From assembly GCF_021026195.1 (NCBI RefSeq), contig NZ_JAJNCT010000010.1, positions 124,001 to 188,000 of the forward strand: a stretch of DNA of 64,000 nt, written 5' to 3'. Both the position numbers and the translations under genes were made by a program. Shown here piece by piece: positions 34,787-43,495 of this stretch (position 1 is the first letter of the stretch; the number at the start of each line of letters is the position of its first letter). This DNA comes from Comamonas koreensis. GTDB lineage: Bacteria; Pseudomonadota; Gammaproteobacteria; Burkholderiales; Burkholderiaceae_C. The notes under the pieces were generated by a model. That model worked only from the letters and a program-made list of their open reading frames with translations. It ran no database searches and had not been told where the DNA came from.

Positions 34787-35482
34787 TTATTCCGTCTCCA
34801 GCATGTCCTTGAGCAAGGGGATCGTCAGACCCCTTTTATTGCGCAAGGCAAAATTGTCCAGGTGGTCCAACAGCTGCATCAGGCTGCCCAAATCGCGTGA
34901 GAAGCGCTTGAGCATGTAATCCATCACATCGTCGGTCAATACCAGGCCACGTCGTTTGGCTTCATCCTTGAGCACATCCCTGCGCTGCGCTTCGCTGAGC
35001 AGGTGCAGCTGGTAGATCTCGCCCCAGCCCAGCCGGGTGCGCAAGTCGTCGCGCAGTTTCAGGTCCGAAGGCGGCACATCGCCCGCCGCCAGCACCCAGC
35101 GCCGCGCACCCGTGGCCGGGCTGGTGGCGTTGACGAACCAGTTGAAGGCCGCTGCCTGCTGCACCGGGTTGTAGAACTGCACCTCGTCCAGGATCACGGC
35201 CGACCAGCGCTCGTTGAAGGCACTGGGAAAGCGGGTGCTCGCATCGAGCCAGCCCACCGGCGCGCCCTGCTCACGCAAGGCTTCGGCCACCGCGCGCAGC
35301 ACATAGGTCTTGCCGCAGCCCATCTCGCCCCAGAGGTAAGTCGGCACGGTGGAGCGCGGCGTGTCCCAGGTCTCATTGACCTGGGCATGCAGATGCGCGA
35401 GTGCCGCCTGGTTGGAGCCCGCAAAAAACCGGTTCAGGCTTGGCGCTGGCGCCAAACCCAGGTCCAAAGCCATTTGCTTCAT
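34787..35482 (-). CDS. hda: DnaA regulatory inactivator Hda
   Basis: A 231-residue AAA+ protein homologous to the DnaA ATPase domain. With the DNA-loaded sliding clamp it stimulates ATP hydrolysis by DnaA. The N-terminal MKQMALDLGLAP contains the clamp-binding QMALDL motif. Walker A is YLWGEMGCGKTYVLRA, Walker B is AVILDEVQ, and sensor II lies near MDYMLKRFSRDLGSLMQLLD. It lacks DnaA's domain IV, as expected. It is divergent from purM across 410 bp. Confidence 0.94.
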   Translation of the reverse strand: MKQMALDLGLAPAPSLNRFFAGSNQAALAHLHAQVNETWDTPRSTVPTYLWGEMGCGKTYVLRAVAEALREQGAPVGWLDASTRFPSAFNERWSAVILDEVQFYNPVQQAAAFNWFVNATSPATGARRWVLAAGDVPPSDLKLRDDLRTRLGWGEIYQLHLLSEAQRRDVLKDEAKRRGLVLTDDVMDYMLKRFSRDLGSLMQLLDHLDNFALRNKRGLTIPLLKDMLETE

Positions 35483-35892
35483 GCGCCAACTCCTATCCGC
35501 GCCCAGGCCCGCCGTGCATGAGGCACTGCGTTGTCGGACATCAGATAAAAGGAAATCTCACGCATGGCTGCGTTCAATACAAGAAAGCGTTCGGTCTGGT
35601 TGGCGCGATGCGCGCCAACTTGGGGCGCCCCTGCTCGTCATGCAGTGGCCAGGGCCCTACATGCAAACCCGTTGATTTTAGTCGGTAGTAACGGCCGTGT
35701 GACACAAAAGGCCACTGCGCCGCATTTATGCATGAAATCGGCCACAAAGCAGGCCGCCAAATGTGCGCTCTGGCGGTAACAGTGCATAGCGGACGGGCAT
35801 TCTGCCCCCTCGGGTATGGCTTGCGACATAAAATCGACGTTTCTGGCCCCCGTTGGGTCAGCTTGTCAGCTTTATTGCCTTTGTAGTCCCTC
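35483..35892. other. Divergent hda-purM intergenic region
   Basis: 410 bp presumed to hold promoters for hda and purM. Short frames inside lack recognisable domains. No hairpin with a T-run and no clear purine-repressor palindrome was found. Just before purM lies a TTGTAGTCCCTC stretch without a strong ribosome-binding site. Confidence 0.45.
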
Positions 35893-36942
35893 ATGAGCTC
35901 TTCCAATTCCTCCACCCCCCTTTCGTACAAAGACGCTGGCGTTGATATTGACGCAGGCGACGCGCTGGTCGAGCGCATCAAGCCCCTGGCCAAGAAAACC
36001 ATGCGCGAAGGCGTGATGGCGGGTATCGGTGGTTTTGGCGCGCTGTTTGAAGTGCCCAAGCGCTACAAGGAGCCAGTACTGGTGTCGGGCACGGACGGCG
36101 TGGGCACCAAGCTGCGCCTGGCTTTTGAGTGGAATATGCATGACACCGTGGGCATCGATCTGGTGGCCATGAGCGTCAACGACGTGCTGGTGCAAGGCGC
36201 CGAGCCCCTGTTCTTCCTCGACTACTTTGCCTGCGGCAAGCTGGATGTGGACACGGCAGCGGCCGTGGTCGGCGGTATCGCCAAAGGCTGCGAGCTGTCG
36301 GGCTGCGCACTGATTGGTGGTGAAACCGCCGAGATGCCCGGCATGTACCCGGATGGCGAATACGACCTGGCCGGCTTTGCAGTTGGCGCGGTCGAGAAAA
36401 GCAAGATCCTGACCGGCCAGAACGTGCAAGCCGGTGACGTGGTGCTGGGCCTGGCCTCGCACGGCGTGCATTCCAATGGCTTCTCGCTGGTGCGCAAGTG
36501 CATCGAACGCGCTGAAAGCCAAGGCGGCCTGCCCGAAACCCTGGACGGCAAGCCCTTCAAGAACGCCATCATGGAGCCCACGCGCCTCTATGTGCTCAAC
36601 GTACTGAAGGTGCTGGCTTCGCAGCCCATCAAGGCGCTGGCCCACATCACCGGTGGCGGCCTGCTGGAAAACATCCCCCGCGTGCTGCCTGAAGGCCTGG
36701 GCGCACAGCTGGTCAAGGGCAGCTGGCCCCAGACCGAGCTGTTTGCCTGGCTGCAAAAGACCGCTGGCATCGACGACATCGAGATGAACCGCACGTTCAA
36801 CAACGGTATCGGCATGGTGGTGGTGGTTCCTGCTGACAGCGAAAAGGCGGTCAAGGACGCTTTCTCTGCACTTGGTGAACAAGTGTGGACGATTGGCAGC
36901 ATCGGCCCCCGTGGCGCAGAGGCTGCAGTCACGGTACGCTAA
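35893..36942 (+). CDS. purM: Phosphoribosylformylglycinamidine cyclo-ligase
   Basis: A 349-residue AIR synthetase, the fifth step of purine synthesis, which closes the imidazole ring using ATP. Diagnostic segments are [69 protein letters not shown] and [15 protein letters not shown]. It begins [16 protein letters not shown], usual for Burkholderiales. A short gap separates it from the AI-2E transporter gene on the same strand. Confidence 0.97.
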   Translation: MSSSNSSTPLSYKDAGVDIDAGDALVERIKPLAKKTMREGVMAGIGGFGALFEVPKRYKEPVLVSGTDGVGTKLRLAFEWNMHDTVGIDLVAMSVNDVLVQGAEPLFFLDYFACGKLDVDTAAAVVGGIAKGCELSGCALIGGETAEMPGMYPDGEYDLAGFAVGAVEKSKILTGQNVQAGDVVLGLASHGVHSNGFSLVRKCIERAESQGGLPETLDGKPFKNAIMEPTRLYVLNVLKVLASQPIKALAHITGGGLLENIPRVLPEGLGAQLVKGSWPQTELFAWLQKTAGIDDIEMNRTFNNGIGMVVVVPADSEKAVKDAFSALGEQVWTIGSIGPRGAEAAVTVR

Positions 36943-37038
36943 GCTTACCCGTCGGGCAGGCGCGCACCACGCCGTCTGCCCAGCGCGCAGCAAGGGCCAG
37001 CTCCTGGCCCTCCGACTCGCTCAGCTGGATGGCCTACC

Positions 37039-38157
37039 ATGCAACCGGATTCCGCAAAGCCCTCGTCCACTAGCCCCGCAGCCGCCCAACCGGCCAGTGG
37101 CGCTGCGGACATGCCGCATGTCTGGCGGCCGCCTCCTGCGCATTGGGGCGTCAGGGTGGCATCCTATGTGTTGATGGCTTCGGCGTTGCTGCTGATCATG
37201 CTCAATGGTCTGCTGGTGGGCCTGCTGGCCGCCTGCGCCGGCTACACCTTCACCTTGTTTCTGGTGCACAAGATCCGCGAGTTGAGCCGCCTGCCAACCT
37301 CGCTGAACACGCCCCCGCCGCTGTGGATGGAATACCTGTCCGTCACCATCGTGCTCGTGGTTCCGGTGGTGCTGGTCACCATTGGCCTGATCCATTCCCA
37401 GGGCTATCTGCTCAATGCGCCGCAACAGTACCGCGAGATGCTGGTATCGATGGCCAAGACCCTGCTGGACCTGCGCAGCAAGCTGCCACCCGAGCTGGCC
37501 AATGTGCTGCCCGATGGCGTGCAGGACCTGCAGCAAAGGGCTGCCGAGTACCTGGGCACCAAGGCAGGCGCCATCGCCAACATGGGCCGGCTCTGGCTCA
37601 CCGGCCTGCTCTATGTGTTTGTGGGCCTGTTGATTGGTGCGCTGGCCGCCGTGCGCCACAGCCGCCATTCCCACGCCCCCCTGGCTTACCAGCTGCAGTT
37701 GCGCGTGCAGCGCTTTGGCGATGCCTTCCGCCAGATTGTCGCGGCCCAGTTCTGGATTGCACTGTTCAACACGGTGCTGACCGCCATCTTCCTGCTGGGC
37801 ATCCTGCCGCTGATCAATATGCGCCTGCCCTACAGCGGCGCGCTCATCATGCTGACCTTTTTTGGCGGCCTGATTCCCATTGTCGGCAACCTGGTCTGCA
37901 ATGCCGTCATCACCACGGTCGGCCTGTCGGTCTCCCCGCTCACCGCCGTGGCCTGCCTGGCGTTCCTGGTGCTGATCCACAAGGCTGAGTACCTGATCAA
38001 TGCCAAGGTTGTTGGCGCCAAGACGCATATGGGCGTCTGGGAGCTGCTGTCGGTGATGTTTGTGGCCGAAGCCATTTTTGGCCCTGCCGGGCTGGTGGCT
38101 GCGCCGCTCTTTTACGCCTATCTGAAAAAAGAGCTGTTTGCGGCGCGGCTGATCTGA
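37039..38157 (+). CDS. AI-2E family transporter
   Basis: A 372-residue membrane protein of the AI-2E (PerM/TqsA) family, with about 7-8 hydrophobic helices: VASYVLMASALLLIMLNGLL near 36-55, MEYLSVTIVLVVPVVLVTIG near 97-116, then a soluble loop and a C-terminal bundle containing LPYSGALIMLTFFGGLIPIV. The conserved GLIPIVGNLV and GPAGLVAAPLFYAYLKKEL support the family. Members export small molecules or ions; the substrate here is unknown. Confidence 0.87.
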   Translation: MQPDSAKPSSTSPAAAQPASGAADMPHVWRPPPAHWGVRVASYVLMASALLLIMLNGLLVGLLAACAGYTFTLFLVHKIRELSRLPTSLNTPPPLWMEYLSVTIVLVVPVVLVTIGLIHSQGYLLNAPQQYREMLVSMAKTLLDLRSKLPPELANVLPDGVQDLQQRAAEYLGTKAGAIANMGRLWLTGLLYVFVGLLIGALAAVRHSRHSHAPLAYQLQLRVQRFGDAFRQIVAAQFWIALFNTVLTAIFLLGILPLINMRLPYSGALIMLTFFGGLIPIVGNLVCNAVITTVGLSVSPLTAVACLAFLVLIHKAEYLINAKVVGAKTHMGVWELLSVMFVAEAIFGPAGLVAAPLFYAYLKKELFAARLI

Positions 38158-38465
38158 CACCTGCCTCTTTGGCGCTGCACCCTCAGGCGGGGTGCAGATG
38201 CCCGTCACGCCACCCTCTTTGCTGCAAGCACCGCACCACACATCTTCAAGCGCCCCACGTGCAAGAGATGCAGCTGGACAGATGCCTCACCTCGACACAG
38301 CTTCGCCGCCTGCTGGCTCCTCCTACCGTACGCGGATCGGCCGCCTTCCCACAACCCAGCCTTCGCTGCCCCATGGGCGCGCTGCCAGCATCAGTACAAT
38401 ACGGGCGTAAAAAAACCTCGGCGATCAAACCGAGGCTCTTTGAATTGAATGATCCGAAATCTTAA
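38158..38465. other. Intergenic region with hairpins
   Basis: 308 bp between convergent genes. CTGCACCC/GGGTGCAG (38175-38182 with 38190-38197) is a perfect 8-bp hairpin just after the AI-2E transporter stop, a possible weak terminator. TACAAT near 38395 looks like a -10 box but has no -35 and faces straight into the ppk2 terminator. No gene is seen. Confidence 0.45.
38409..38436 (-). terminator. Terminator of second PPK2 gene
   Basis: CCTCGG (38416-38421) pairs with CCGAGG (38430-38435); the A-run 38410-38415 gives a minus-strand T-tract. It lies 30-55 bp beyond the ppk2 stop. Confidence 0.85.
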
Positions 38466-39374
38466 TTAATAGACTTCTGGAACATACATGGAAGCAGGCA
38501 CGGGCAGGCGGCTGTAGTCCGGATGGCGGACCCGGTCGGGCAGCACCACATTCTCATGGTCCACATCGCTGTAAGGCACCTGGGCCAAGAAGTGCGCAAT
38601 GCAGTTCAAACGCGCCTTTTTCTTGTCATCGGCATGCACCAGCCACCAGGGCGCTTCAGGGATGTGGGTGCGCTCCAGCATCACCTCCTTGGCCTTGGTG
38701 TACTCTTCCCAGCGCACGCGGCTTTGCAGGTCCATCGGGGAGAGCTTCCACTGCTTGAGGGGGTCATGGATACGGCCCAGGAATCGCAGGTGCTGCTCTT
38801 CATCGCTGATCGAGAACCAGTACTTGACCAGCAAGATGCCCGAGCGGACGAGCATCTTCTCAAACTCGGGCACGGTGCGGAAGAATTCTTCGTACTGGTC
38901 GTTGGTGCAAAAGCCCATGACTTTCTCGACGCCAGCGCGGTTGTACCAGCTGCGGTCAAACAGCACGATCTCACCGGCAGCTGGCAGGTGCGCCACATAG
39001 CGCTGGAAGTACCACTGCGTGCGCTCACGGTCGTTGGGCGCCGGCAAGGCGGCCACGCGCACCACACGGGGGTTGAGACGCTGGGTGATGCGCTTGATCA
39101 CACCGCCCTTGCCTGCGGCATCGCGCCCTTCGAACAGCACCACCACCTTCTGTCCGGTGTGCTGCACCCAGTCCTGCAGCTTGACCAGCTCACCCTGCAG
39201 CCTGAGAAGCTCGCGGAAATACTGGTAGTCATGCTCCGTCATGCCTGCAGCAAACGGCGCGCCCAGCAAGCCGTCTTCCATCTCCAGCTCCAGAGACTCG
39301 TCATAGTCATCCATCACGTCACGCGCAATCTTGTGCATGACGTCTTCAGGTGAAATTCCTAATCTATCTTTCAT
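38466..39374 (-). CDS. ppk2: Polyphosphate kinase 2
   Basis: A 302-residue PPK2-family kinase using polyphosphate to phosphorylate nucleoside diphosphates. Walker A FEGRDAAGKGG spans 82-92, and the Walker B/lid region GEIVLFDRSWYNRAGVEKVM is near 134-153, with FSISDEEQHLRFLGRIHDPL following. The sequence fits class I (ADP/GDP to ATP/GTP) rather than the class of the 2217-3029 enzyme; the class is inference. A Pho-box-like site lies 40-57 nt upstream, suggesting phosphate-starvation control. Confidence 0.93.
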   Translation of the reverse strand: MKDRLGISPEDVMHKIARDVMDDYDESLELEMEDGLLGAPFAAGMTEHDYQYFRELLRLQGELVKLQDWVQHTGQKVVVLFEGRDAAGKGGVIKRITQRLNPRVVRVAALPAPNDRERTQWYFQRYVAHLPAAGEIVLFDRSWYNRAGVEKVMGFCTNDQYEEFFRTVPEFEKMLVRSGILLVKYWFSISDEEQHLRFLGRIHDPLKQWKLSPMDLQSRVRWEEYTKAKEVMLERTHIPEAPWWLVHADDKKKARLNCIAHFLAQVPYSDVDHENVVLPDRVRHPDYSRLPVPASMYVPEVY

Positions 39375-39413
39375 AGTGGCGCATCCCCAGTGCCGCTATC
39401 TTGCCGAATTTGT

Positions 39414-39431
39414 GTGACGACAGAATGACAG
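39414..39431 (-). promoter_or_regulatory. Pho-box-like site upstream of ppk2
   Basis: On the minus strand CTGTCAT-TCTG-TCGTCAC is a 7-4-7 direct repeat. The first heptamer matches the PhoB consensus CTGTCAT exactly and the second shares GTCAC. It lies 40 nt before the ppk2 start codon, a usual place for PhoB activation. Confidence 0.5.
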
Positions 39432-39456
39432 GAAAATGTCAAAACAACGTCATACG

Positions 39457-40305
39457 TTACATTCGTTGCAAATCTAACAAAGCCGCACGGATAGTGGCCG
39501 CATCCTCCGGATTGCCGGCATGGTTCAGGTAGGCCTGCAGGTCTTCGCGCGCACGGTCATGCACGCCCAGCTCTGCATAGGCCAGGCCACGGTCACGCAA
39601 TTCGGTCCATTCGCTGGGCAGCAGGATCAGCAGCCGGTTTTGCACCTCGATCAGCTTGGACCAGTTCTTGTCGCTGCGGTAGATCTCCTTGAGGTTGGAG
39701 AGCATGCGCGCAATGATGTCGCGCGGACTGGCGGCCTGCAAATACAGGCCCAGCGGCACATCGTCTTCATCAACGCGGTGAAACGCCTTTTGCATGGGCT
39801 CCAGCATCTCGGCGAGCATGTTGCTGGAGAACGACTGGCCCGACAGCGGATCAAGCACAATCTGCCCTTCGGCCACGCTCACCTTGAGCAGAAAATGGCC
39901 TGGAAAACAGATGCCGTGCGCGGGCAGCTGCAAGGCCGATGCCAGCTCCAACCAGATGACCGCAAGCGACACGGGGATGCCGCGCCTGCGGTGCAACACG
40001 GCATTGAGGCAGCTGTTGTCCAGCGCATAGAAGTCATTGGGATTGCCTTGAAAACCCCAATCGGCGTAGAAACGGTGGTTAAGTGCCTTGAGCCGGGTCA
40101 GCGCGCTGCGGCTGCTGGCATCGCGGCTTTCCATCAGTTGGCCCAGCAGTTGATCGACTTCGTTCAGAACCTGCTGGGTGTCCAGTTGGGGGTATTCGAT
40201 GCAGGCCACGGCAGCGGCGGCTTCGAGCAGCGGAAAACCATCATCGCTGCTAACCAGCGATTCAAAATGCTCCAACGGTGTGGGGATAGAAAAGCGGAAG
40301 TCCAT
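39457..40305 (-). CDS. SirB1 family protein (transglutaminase-like/TPR)
   Basis: A 282-residue cytoplasmic protein of the SirB1 family. A transglutaminase-like region contains YALDNSCLNAVLHRRRGIPV, LAVIWLELASALQLPAHGIC and FPGHFLLKVSVAEGQIVLDP, with Cys, His and Asp in the expected order. C-terminal TPR-like helices include NLKEIYRSDKNWSKLIEVQN and RDRGLAYAELGVHDRAREDL. The biochemical role is unknown. ATG 40305 (MDFRFSIPTPLEHF) is preferred over the longer frame to 40428 because the family begins there. Confidence 0.85.
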   Translation of the reverse strand: MDFRFSIPTPLEHFESLVSSDDGFPLLEAAAAVACIEYPQLDTQQVLNEVDQLLGQLMESRDASSRSALTRLKALNHRFYADWGFQGNPNDFYALDNSCLNAVLHRRRGIPVSLAVIWLELASALQLPAHGICFPGHFLLKVSVAEGQIVLDPLSGQSFSSNMLAEMLEPMQKAFHRVDEDDVPLGLYLQAASPRDIIARMLSNLKEIYRSDKNWSKLIEVQNRLLILLPSEWTELRDRGLAYAELGVHDRAREDLQAYLNHAGNPEDAATIRAALLDLQRM

Positions 40306-40525
40306 ACACATCCCAACTGCAGCGCCGCCGCATACATCGCTGGCACATTCGGGCGCTGCCTGTGCCATGACGCCATGTATAGCACGAGACAGCCCCGAAT
40401 GCAGGGGCTGTAGGACACAATTGTGCAAAAGCTGCGTAAATATGCTGGCTATCCCCAGGAATCTCCCTAGGAACTATTGCCGAGCTACCGCTACAACTGC
40501 GCCTGCAGTTAGCGCTCAAAAACGC

Positions 40526-42091
40526 TCAGCGGCGCAGCAGGTTGCGCAGCTTCATGCCTGACAAGGCCAGCACGCCAAAGTACAGCAGCGCAGCGCCGGC
40601 CATCCACAGCGCCAGCAGTCCCACTCGCTCCAGGCGGTGCGCCCCCATCGCCACCCAGTCGGTCATCTGCGCGCCCCAGGCCAGGAAGATGCCCAACAGC
40701 GCCACCGCCAGCGAGACCCGGGCCAGGAAGATCCACCAGCCTGGCTTGGGCTGGAAGCTGCCGCGCCGGATCAGGCCCACCAGCAGCCACAGCGCATTGA
40801 TGACAGCGCCCAGACCGATCGACAAGGCCAGGCCGGTATGGGCCATGGTCGGCACCAGCACCAGGTTCAACAGCTGCGTCAGCACCAGCACACAGATGGC
40901 AATCTTCACCGGCGTGCGGATGTCCTGGCTGGCATAAAAGCCGGGCGCCAGCACCTTGATGGCCACCATGGCCAGCAGGCCCACGCCATAGCCTTGCAGC
41001 GCCAGTGCAATCTGGCCCACATCCGAGCCCTTGAGCGCGCCGTAGTGGAACAGCACCGCCACCAAGGGCTTGGCAAACAGCAGCAAACCAGCCGCACAAG
41101 GTGCCGCCAGCAGCACCACGATGCGCAGGCCCCAGTCCAGCATGGCGCCATAGCGCTCGTCATCGCCCGCCGCCTTGGCCGACGACAGCTGCGGCGTCAG
41201 CACCACACCCAGCGCCACGCCCAACAAGGCAGTGGGGAACTCCATCAGCCGGTCGGCATAGAACAGCCAGGTCACGCTACCTGGTGCCAGGTAGGACGCG
41301 ATCTGGGTGTTGATCATCAGCGAGATCTGGGCCACGCCCACGCCCAGCAAGGCGGGCGCCATCAGCGACAGGATGCGGCGTACCCCGGCATCGGCCCAGG
41401 CCTGCCTGATGACCGAGGGCCGGCACGAGATGCGCGGCAGCATGCCGATGCGGCGCAGCGCCGGAAACTGCACCACCAGCTGCAGCACGCCACCGGCCAT
41501 CACGCCGATGGCCATGCCGTAGATGGGTTCCAGCCCATGGCTGCGCATCCAGGGCGTCAGCGCCAAGGCAGCCACAATCATGCTGACATTGAGCAGCACC
41601 GGCGTGAAGGCCGGCACGATAAAGCGCTTCCAGGTATTTAGCACACCAGCCGCCAATGCCACCAGCGACATGAAGCCGATATAGGGAAACATCCAGCGCG
41701 TCATCAGCACGGCCGCGTCATAGCTGTGCGGGTTCTGCCGCAGACCGCTGGCCAGCAGCCAGACCAGCACGGGTGCTGCGACCACGCCCACTACACAGGT
41801 CAGCGCCAGAATCCAGAACAGCACCGTGGCCACGCTGTGCACCAGGGTACGGGTGCGCTCCTCGCCTTCCTTGGTCAGGGTGGTGGCCAGCACCGGCACA
41901 AAGGCCTGGCTGAATGCCCCTTCTGCAAACAAGCGCCGGAACAGATTGGGAATGCGGAACGCTACATTGAATGCGTCGGTCAACGCGCTGGCACCAAACA
42001 TGGTGGCCATCAGCAGGTCGCGGGCAAGCCCTGTGATACGCGAGAGCAGCGTAAACAGGGAGACGGTGGAGGCAGCTTTGAACAGTGACAC
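40526..42091 (-). CDS. murJ: Lipid II flippase MurJ
   Basis: A 521-residue inner-membrane MOP-superfamily protein that flips lipid II for peptidoglycan synthesis. It begins LFKAASTVSLFTLLSRITGL, with ARDLLMATMFGASALTDAFN and FRIPNLFRRLFAEGAFSQAF, the MviN signature. About fourteen TM segments are expected at this length. It is divergent from rpsT across 117 bp, a conserved arrangement in betaproteobacteria, and is probably essential. Confidence 0.96.
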   Translation of the reverse strand: MSLFKAASTVSLFTLLSRITGLARDLLMATMFGASALTDAFNVAFRIPNLFRRLFAEGAFSQAFVPVLATTLTKEGEERTRTLVHSVATVLFWILALTCVVGVVAAPVLVWLLASGLRQNPHSYDAAVLMTRWMFPYIGFMSLVALAAGVLNTWKRFIVPAFTPVLLNVSMIVAALALTPWMRSHGLEPIYGMAIGVMAGGVLQLVVQFPALRRIGMLPRISCRPSVIRQAWADAGVRRILSLMAPALLGVGVAQISLMINTQIASYLAPGSVTWLFYADRLMEFPTALLGVALGVVLTPQLSSAKAAGDDERYGAMLDWGLRIVVLLAAPCAAGLLLFAKPLVAVLFHYGALKGSDVGQIALALQGYGVGLLAMVAIKVLAPGFYASQDIRTPVKIAICVLVLTQLLNLVLVPTMAHTGLALSIGLGAVINALWLLVGLIRRGSFQPKPGWWIFLARVSLAVALLGIFLAWGAQMTDWVAMGAHRLERVGLLALWMAGAALLYFGVLALSGMKLRNLLRR

Positions 42092-42158
42092 CCGGGCAGT
42101 GTAGCTGCGCCGCTGGCGGGAAAATGCCGGATATCTGGATTTCTGAGTAAAGAGCGGC

Positions 42159-42164
42159 TATAAT
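42159..42164 (+). promoter_or_regulatory. rpsT promoter -10 box
   Basis: TATAAT at 42159-42164, 45 bp before the rpsT start, is a perfect -10 hexamer. A TGGATT at 42136-42141, 17 bp upstream, is a weak -35. Confidence 0.6.
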
Positions 42165-42208
42165 GCCCGATTCACTGAAAACATCCGCAGACTCAAAGGA
42201 CACTCATC

Positions 42209-42505
42209 ATGGCATCTAAGCCAGTCAAGAAAAACCCCCGTTTGGCATCCGGCCGCAAGCGCGCCCGCCAAACCATCAAGCTGAACGCCGCCAACACCTC
42301 GCTGCGTTCCAAGTACCGTACCGCCATCAAGAACGTGGAAAAGGCTGTTGCTGCTGGCGACAAGACCAAGGCCACCGAACTGTTTGCCAAGGCGCAATCC
42401 GTGCTGGACACGATTGCCGACAAGGGCATCTTCCACAAGAACAAGGCTGCTCGCGATAAGAGCCGCATTGCTGCCAAGGTCAAGGCCCTGGCACTGGCCG
42501 CCTAA
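42209..42505 (+). CDS. rpsT: 30S ribosomal protein S20
   Basis: A 98-residue basic ribosomal protein that binds 16S rRNA early in 30S assembly. Core motifs are [40 protein letters not shown] and [20 protein letters not shown]. It is slightly longer than the 87-residue E. coli form, usual for betaproteobacteria. AAAGGA lies 7-8 nt before the ATG, and a strong terminator follows. Confidence 0.97.
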   Translation: MASKPVKKNPRLASGRKRARQTIKLNAANTSLRSKYRTAIKNVEKAVAAGDKTKATELFAKAQSVLDTIADKGIFHKNKAARDKSRIAAKVKALALAA

Positions 42506-42575
42506 GCCCATTAGGCAATCGCACGGGCAGGATCCCCTGCCCGCCGTTTGTAACGGGTGCGCTCTCAGTGAACTA

Positions 42576-42601
42576 AAAAGCCGTCGCAAGACGGCTTTTT
42601 T
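42576..42601 (+). terminator. rpsT terminator
   Basis: 10-bp arms AAAAGCCGTC (42576-42585) and GACGGCTTTT (42590-42599) with a GCAA tetraloop and a T-run. Confidence 0.93.
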
Positions 42602-42750
42602 CGTTGTGTCGACCGATTCTTAGCAGCGCTGGATGGGCTCAGACAACAAAGCCAGATCCAAGCATCGCGCCCATCAAGCACGCGATGCACACATGGCGCC
42701 TGGAAAGCACCCGGCCAGCCAACACCCACCCGCAAAAAAGGCCTGAAAAC

Positions 42751-43122
42751 TCAGGCCTTGGTGGTGGTGTTGCCAGTGCTGCTGGCCGGACTGGCCGGAT
42801 CGCCAGGCTTGGCCGGCGCCTCCGGAATCAGGCAGGCATCTGTGGTCTGCAGTCCGTTGTCGCGCGCAAAGTTCATCACAAAGTCCCAGGCCATCGGCTC
42901 ATGGACCTGCAGCTCGCGCTTGACGATCACGCATTTGGCGCCGTTCATTGTCGTGGGAACGCACCAGGGCGAATAACCCAGATGGCCACCACGGCGCATG
43001 CCTCCCGGACGAAACTGGCTCATCACCCCCGCCAGACGCTCCGCCCAGTCGCTGGGGCGAAAGGTCTTCCCATTCTGGGTCAGGCCCAGAATGAAAACTT
43101 CTTGAGATGTTGGAGAAACCAT
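42751..43122 (-). CDS. DUF3579 domain-containing protein
   Basis: A 123-residue cytoplasmic protein. The DUF3579 core occupies residues 3-95 with SQEVFILGLTQNGKTFRPSD, WAERLAGVMSQF, YSPWCVPTTMNGAKCVIV and REDNG-like NFARDNGLQTTDACLIPE, typical of a small betaproteobacterial family. The tail (PAKPGDPASPASSTGNT) is low-complexity. Function unknown. ATG 43122 is the family's start; the frame also opens at a GTG (43146). It is divergent from argD. Confidence 0.88.
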   Translation of the reverse strand: MVSPTSQEVFILGLTQNGKTFRPSDWAERLAGVMSQFRPGGMRRGGHLGYSPWCVPTTMNGAKCVIVKRELQVHEPMAWDFVMNFARDNGLQTTDACLIPEAPAKPGDPASPASSTGNTTTKA

Positions 43123-43495
43123 GGGGTGGAAGCCTCTGATAGACACCTGAGCACAGGATCACTGCCTCAGGCCAAACCCGTATTTTAACTCTTATATAAG
43201 AGATACGCACGCACAAGGCATAAGTTCAAAGCATCATCAGATGCATGACACGCATAACGTTGAATGGCTTGCAGAGGCCATTGGTGCAGATATGCCGAGG
43301 CCTACGCGTTACGTAGTCTAGCCTGCCGGTATTGGGCTGCACCTGCGCTCAGACTCCGCTGGGATTCTGTGATGCGCATTCTTCACTAGTCTGTCGCTAC
43401 GCAGCCCCTAGAATGGGACTTCCGCTGGTGCCATGCCATAGGGGCATGGGGCTATGGCGGATTTTTTGATTCTGTTTCTTTTTCCGGAGATTTCC
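43123..43495. promoter_or_regulatory. Divergent DUF3579-argD regulatory region
   Basis: 373 bp with no gene. It contains a perfect 14-bp palindrome CTCTTATATAAGAG (43189-43202), 67 bp from the DUF3579 start, and a CTACG-CGTTA-CGTAG inverted repeat (43302-43316). The first may be an operator for DUF3579. CCGGAGA precedes the argD ATG. Confidence 0.5.

Noticed and set aside
38385..38440. A small RNA gene starting from TACAAT near 38395
   Set aside because: No -35 element, and transcription would run at once into the ppk2 terminator hairpin, leaving only about 30 nt.
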